Positions 59,210-64,000 of a DNA stretch of 64,000 bases are shown one piece after another. Numbering within the stretch: the first letter of the stretch is position 1; each line of letters begins with the position of its first letter. The notes under the pieces are model-generated. The model saw only the letters and a list, made by a program, of their open reading frames with translations. It ran no database searches and was not told the DNA's origin. Made by a program: the position numbers and the translations under genes. This DNA comes from Opisthorchis felineus. Taxonomy: Eukaryota; Platyhelminthes; Trematoda; Opisthorchiida; Opisthorchiidae. The DNA lies in assembly GCA_004794785.1 (NCBI GenBank), contig SJOL01005766.1:7326-71325 (forward strand), written 5' to 3'.

Positions 59210-62200
59210 GTGGTCGCCAAAAAAACACTCGGTCAAAGAAGTATGCGTGCGTTACGTAACTCCGAATTTTGCCAAGACCACAGTCACATACCAGCTCAAG
59301 TATGTTCTTATGTGCTGATCACTTGCCGGGCCTTGAATAACACAGTCGTGAAGCAAGGGTGGTTCAAAGCTTATATCTGTTTGGAATGTAAACAACATGT
59401 GATGAGTAATATAACATAGATTGTAGACAATTGAAAGACCCAAACATGGAGCTGTACTACCCTTGGAATTAGTCATCGCCTCGGTCGTTTTAGCACCGGA
59501 AATCCTAACCGAATAGATTCTCCTATGTGGTCAATCAAAGAGCCTTGGCAAACAGCATATTCAGAAAAGTGATGAGGAGAATTGCACCTACCTGAAAAAA
59601 CTGCTGCCAGTCTTAAAAATACGTTCCGCCACCTTTTTAATCCCGGTTATTGAATGGATAGTGTCAGTGTCAACCGGGTTCTTTCACGTAATTTACAGGT
59701 TGGAGCGCGTCCGGCGCAAAACTGTTCCATCTAATTTGCATGAGTTCCGACTAGGTTCAGGGTTCTGTCACCTATCACATTAAGTCAAAATCCTTCAGGC
59801 AAGCTTGCGGTGGTACATCACGGACATTTTCAGTTCATTATCTATTCAGAATAAAAACAAACTACAGAAAAGTTTGGTAAAGAGCTTTTCGTTTGAGTTT
59901 TGTATCTAGTCGGGAGAAACTCACCGAAGTACTGGATTGTTGGCAATTTGTCTGAGTTTAATCAAGCAAAACTGTAAATCGCCATGTATTGTTTTCATTA
60001 CTGGAAGCTTGTATCAAACAATGGCATATGGAGCAAATATTGTCTATTTCTGTTTGAGAACTGTGAAACTTTTCCCACAATATAGGCTACTTAATTTCGG
60101 TGTTGGTTTGCACACAGGAGAACCAGTGGGGCGGTGTGCTCAGTTTGTAAGCCACGAAGAGTGATATATGTTACAGACGGTCAGTCATGGAACAATCGCC
60201 AGATTTTTGGTCGGTGTTACTTACGATTTGAATCACCGGTCACATAAAACCGAGCATAATCTCAGAGGAAGGCATCTACGGACCACCCCGAATGAACAGC
60301 GATTTCTCAAACATCCTGAAAACAGCCAAAAAGCAGCGGCAATTTCATGAAACCACCGTCATAAACTTCCTGGTTGCCATTGCTAGCCGCGGATACTGAT
60401 GCCATCTTACATCCATCTCAACGTATTTTGACAAGTTTCTGAAATGAGAAGACATCGAGCCTGATCTCCACCAAAAAGTATTCGTCTAGACAATCTGGAA
60501 AGAGACTGATGACTCAGTTGCACTTTGCGTCTGTGAGCGTCAACATTTTTCAAGATCTCCAGTCAGGCACAACGAACAGCAAGTGAATGACATGCGCTTG
60601 ACCATTTCTGAAACAACTTCAGGTAATTTTTACGGGATGATGATTTTCTATCCCACGTCAGGGTATCTATAAATCAGTTCCCGAAAACTCACATCAGTCT
60701 CTGATAGAATCGAGTGCACAGATTCCGATAGCTTTCAGGAGGGACATTTCTGTGACACGCCACATGGGAGAAACCCAATGAAAAGCAAGTCGTGGAACTT
60801 CCTGTTCCAAAACGAGATGTAACTACGATAATGACGCATCTCAACTTTGCGCACAAACTATTCGCAGCCAGCCAATCAAATGACGCCTAAAGCTGTCACT
60901 TGTAGAGCTCGATGGGCAACACATACATAGGCATCGATTAAAACAAACGACAGTTGGTAAAAAAAATTTCATCAAACAATTTCTCCAGTCTCCATAACGA
61001 ACAGTGTTCAAATCTCATCCAGAGATTGTGGTTTGAAGGCTTGCCAGCAAGGTAAGCACCGATGACAAGAACAGCTATGTATGAGTTTTGGTTTGTGGTT
61101 CCACCTGAAAAAACACCACGAACGCCGTTGCTATCAGTTATCCCACAAACCTTAGAATGACAAAGAATTCATTTTTGACAAAATACTCAGAATTTGTGCG
61201 GAAATGAAATTCACAAATGCATTCACATAACTGGCTAAGTTGATGAGCAATTAAGCTAGTGCAACTCACGGCGAAAAGCAATGTACACCGCGTTGGTGTT
61301 GAGTGATGACTGCAAGTATTGTCCGAACGTTCAGGAAAAGATCCCGAAACTCTATTCGTGCTGCAGGAACTTGAACAACTGCCTGGTTAGCCGGGGTGCA
61401 AATGTCAACATACCTTAGTGAACAATCACTGTTACAACATGGTTAGTGAACTGCAGTCCACAAAGCTACAGAGGTCAAACTAAGTGACATCGTCGAAGAA
61501 GCAATTCAACGCCAGGTCAAAATGGACAAAGCTGGTCTCTTAAGCATAACTTCAAATTTAGCCAGCCGTGGCTGGATGGAACAGTGTTCATCTTTAATCG
61601 TGAAGACTGTTTGTGCGAACCCGTAAAACACACTGGTAATTTTTTTACAGAGAAAGTAACATTTCTGGTGATCAGTTTCTGCTGTCTCACATGTACCACA
61701 TGTACATGTGTAATGTGAGATTTTTGTGGTATGTATACAATTCGCCCAGTGTTTACAACAGTAAGCACACATACGCAACAGCGATGATGTAACCAGGGTC
61801 ACACTGGTGAACATCCTGGATACATATCGATCCGACTAGATTGTAATCTTTAGCATTCAGATTGTTTTTGCAGGAAACAAGTTGTGTTCGGCTAATCACG
61901 AGAAGCAGCATCAACAATTATACCGTCTATTCTGGGTCGTTGTTGCTATTTTAAGCAATTCGGAACACTGGAATTGTGGGAGATACTGGATATATTAGGA
62001 GTGAAGGCATACTACAACAAGTCCTAGTATCCGAGAAAAGAGGTTAACTGTCTAGTTTAGCTACTTAAGCCTCCCAGGACATCGGAGAATAATACAGCTT
62101 AGCTACGTACTGCAACAAAATGCCGGATTGACCCAACGTAATTGCCAGACTCACGCTACGCAGCCATAGCAGATGACCATAGATCAGTTTTAGCAAAGCA

Positions 62201-62820
62201 GTTCGGATAATAGGTGATAGCAGGCTCGTCACTTGGATTCTCTAAGCACCCTACCGTGTAGAGCTTTCAAACGAGCAATGAGAAACACGTATACCCCAAC
62301 TAGGCACGCACAGAGATCCTACAGCACTCAAGTTCACCGTAGCAACCTTCGTTTCATGTTGTCACTTCATGGCCCGCCCTGCCTGAATTTTCGCCAGCAC
62401 AGCGGCGGTCAGACGTGCGTGCTACGTGCCGCGAAGACCTTGCCCTGACAAATATTGTCCGCTGCTTGAACAAAGCCGACTCATTGCCGATTTCTGGTAT
62501 TAAGGCACAAAATAGATCATCCACTTTTCAAGGTGAGAAAGGAACCCAGACACTCTATGTTGAAAAGCCGAAAAGCGTTCTACAGCTCTTTCATTCTTGT
62601 TGAGAATCATCAGCAGGGCTCATCTCACGAAAATTTGGGAGTGTCGAATCTGCGACCCGCCACCAGCGGCTGATCAGCCGTGTGATTAATTCGCACCTAA
62701 ACAGGATATAGCACCGCCCATTCTTCAGTCATGGGATTCATATCAGATGGTCACAAGTGTTGACCGGCTACTTGAACAACGAACTTACGGGTGGAAGTTG
62801 CACTTGGTTTAATTGCTCGC
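59210..62820. other. Intergenic; no supported gene
   Basis: Open frames are at most about 100 codons (for example - 61506-61814, cysteine-rich but without zinc-finger spacing). ACAATCTGGAAAGAGACTGA at 60490-60509 resembles the minus-strand LINE copy B (ACAATCTGGAAAGAAACTGA) and may be a scrap of another LINE copy. Confidence 0.35.
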
Positions 62821-62825
62821 CAGCC

Positions 62826-62895
62826 CCTCGTGGCCGAACGGTAAATTGCTCAAACCACTAGCCGCGGGTGTGATGCCCTGTGGAGTTTTTTGAGG
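62826..62895 (+). repeat. tRNA-Ser-like sequence (SINE head or tRNA pseudogene)
   Basis: CTCGTGGCCGAACGGTAAAT resembles the 5' part and A box of a eukaryotic tRNA-Ser (GTGGCCGAGTGGTTAA). About 35 bases on, GGTGTGATGCCC is a degraded B box. The acceptor stem and anticodon arm do not pair properly, so it is not a working tRNA gene. Confidence 0.45.
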
Positions 62896-64000
62896 TGCGC
62901 ACTGCTAACAACCAACAAACTTAAAAAATGCGTTTAACACACGTTCACGTTAAAGCTAATTCACGTTCATTTCTGTTTGTTCCAGTTCGATCCCAAACCT
63001 ACACAAATTACCTGCATTCTTACTTTATGACCTCCAGAAAACCGACGATAACGCAGCGACGAATGTAGCAATTATCTTATTCGGTTAAGGATAGTCTTCA
63101 CGTAAATCGATCACATATCCAAGACTGTCATCACTAAAGGGCTGAAAGCTTCTTAGAAGTTTACTCTTGGATTGATTTTCACGTTTCACATTTCACCTCG
63201 CCAAAGCAAAAATGGACCTCTGTTCCTATTCTGTGCTTCTACGTTCTGACTTCCTTCTACGCTGGGACAAGAATTCGTTCCGAATCGTCTTATTCCATTT
63301 CTAAGGTGACATGCACTTTAGAAACTTCGAAAAACCTCTACGTAAGAGCCACGCTGAGTAATTCGGTGCAAAATTAACGTGAGCCGATCAATGCTACAGT
63401 TGAAGATGGTGCATTTTTTTTAATCCCCATTGAAAAGAACTATCTGTTGACTTTTAAGTGAACCGGAAGATGGATGCGACTCTCGAAACCTGCGTATACT
63501 GGAAAAGGACGCACACGGGCTACACGCTGAACTACAACTTCAGCCAGCCAACATACCACAAAATTTACTGCATTGAAACTATATTTTAGTGAGCGAATGT
63601 ATCACATCAGCATAGAAATAAAAAAGGTGAAAAAATATCTATTCAAAGTAGTTTAGTACAATGAATACGCAAAGAACTTTCTTCAACAGGAGCTTAAAGA
63701 TTAGCATACTTCGAGAACAGCAGCGACAAAGAAAGGGAGGGTCAAACGTGCTTCCACCCAGTAATACCTGTCAACTCGGAGCGGGGTTTGTTACGCCAAA
63801 GATGTATCCTGTTGGCCCATAAACCAGGTGATACCTTAAGGAAACTCATCTGAAGACGGACGGAAAAACCCGATCGACAAAGCTGACGCAAAAAATGGTA
63901 CACCAGTCTAACTGCAATAGCTGTGGTAAACTATGGTTTCGACAGACTGAAAGGAAACTATGTAAGCAAATGCAAGAACACAATGTGGCCATCAAAGAGA
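62896..64000. other. Intergenic; nothing recognised
   Basis: No open frame, repeat or RNA gene that I can support. Confidence 0.4.

Noticed and set aside
61506..61814. Cysteine/histidine-rich minus-strand frame considered as another zinc-finger remnant
   Set aside because: The cysteines do not fall into CX2CX12HX3-4H spacing and the family linker is absent.
62826..62895. A working tRNA-Ser gene
   Set aside because: The A box is good, but the acceptor, anticodon and T arms do not pair and the B box is degraded.

Overview
The window looks like nuclear DNA of a parasitic flatworm, most likely a trematode or a related neodermatan. Coding density is low, the composition leans AT-rich, genes have spliceosomal introns, and the intergenic space is filled with decayed retroelements of two kinds common in flatworms: an RTE/CR1-like LINE with a TGA/GAT-repeat tail, and Penelope-like elements (PLEs) with GIY-YIG endonucleases. 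I assign the lineage from protein and repeat character only and cannot name the species. I see no rRNA, functional tRNA, CRISPR or prokaryotic-type operon.

Three genes are well supported. Two are terminal exons of paralogous five-finger C2H2 zinc-finger proteins on the + strand (about 9.3-9.9 kb and 31.7-32.3 kb). The third is a long single-exon gene on the - strand (17.5-20.4 kb) for a very divergent kinesin with a C-terminal motor domain. Remnants of the same zinc-finger family lie at 2.2-2.4 kb and 11.2-11.3 kb (+) and at 46.4-46.9 kb (-), so the window holds a local gene family with two apparently live and at least three dead members. A weaker candidate gene starts at about 5.16 kb: TATA box, signal-peptide-like first exon and a good splice donor, with a possible second exon at 6.25 kb.

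The rest is mostly repeats. LINE 3' ends lie at 1-245 (+), 1340-2045 (-), 12965-13260 (-), 25380-25770 (+) and 36320-36530 (+). A decayed LINE endonuclease-RT body is at 56.0-58.0 kb. A tRNA-headed SINE at 45.6-45.96 kb ends in the same tail as the LINE, which suggests a LINE/SINE partnership. PLE material comprises an endonuclease fragment inside about 225-bp inverted repeats (15.6-16.4 kb), an RT remnant (55.0-55.3 kb, -), a second endonuclease remnant (58.4-58.5 kb, +) and short non-coding pieces at 13.4-13.8 and 43.1-43.2 kb. Two further unnamed dispersed repeats occur in pairs: 2.47-3.5 kb with 11.39-12.65 kb (direct), and 14.27-14.6 kb with 32.48-32.79 kb (inverted). Several tRNA-like promoter boxes mark probable SINEs.

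Long stretches (about 6.3-9.0, 21-25.4, 26.6-31.6, 32.8-36.3, 36.5-43.1, 47.4-55.0 and 59.2-64 kb) contain no gene I can support. Open frames there are about as long as chance would give.
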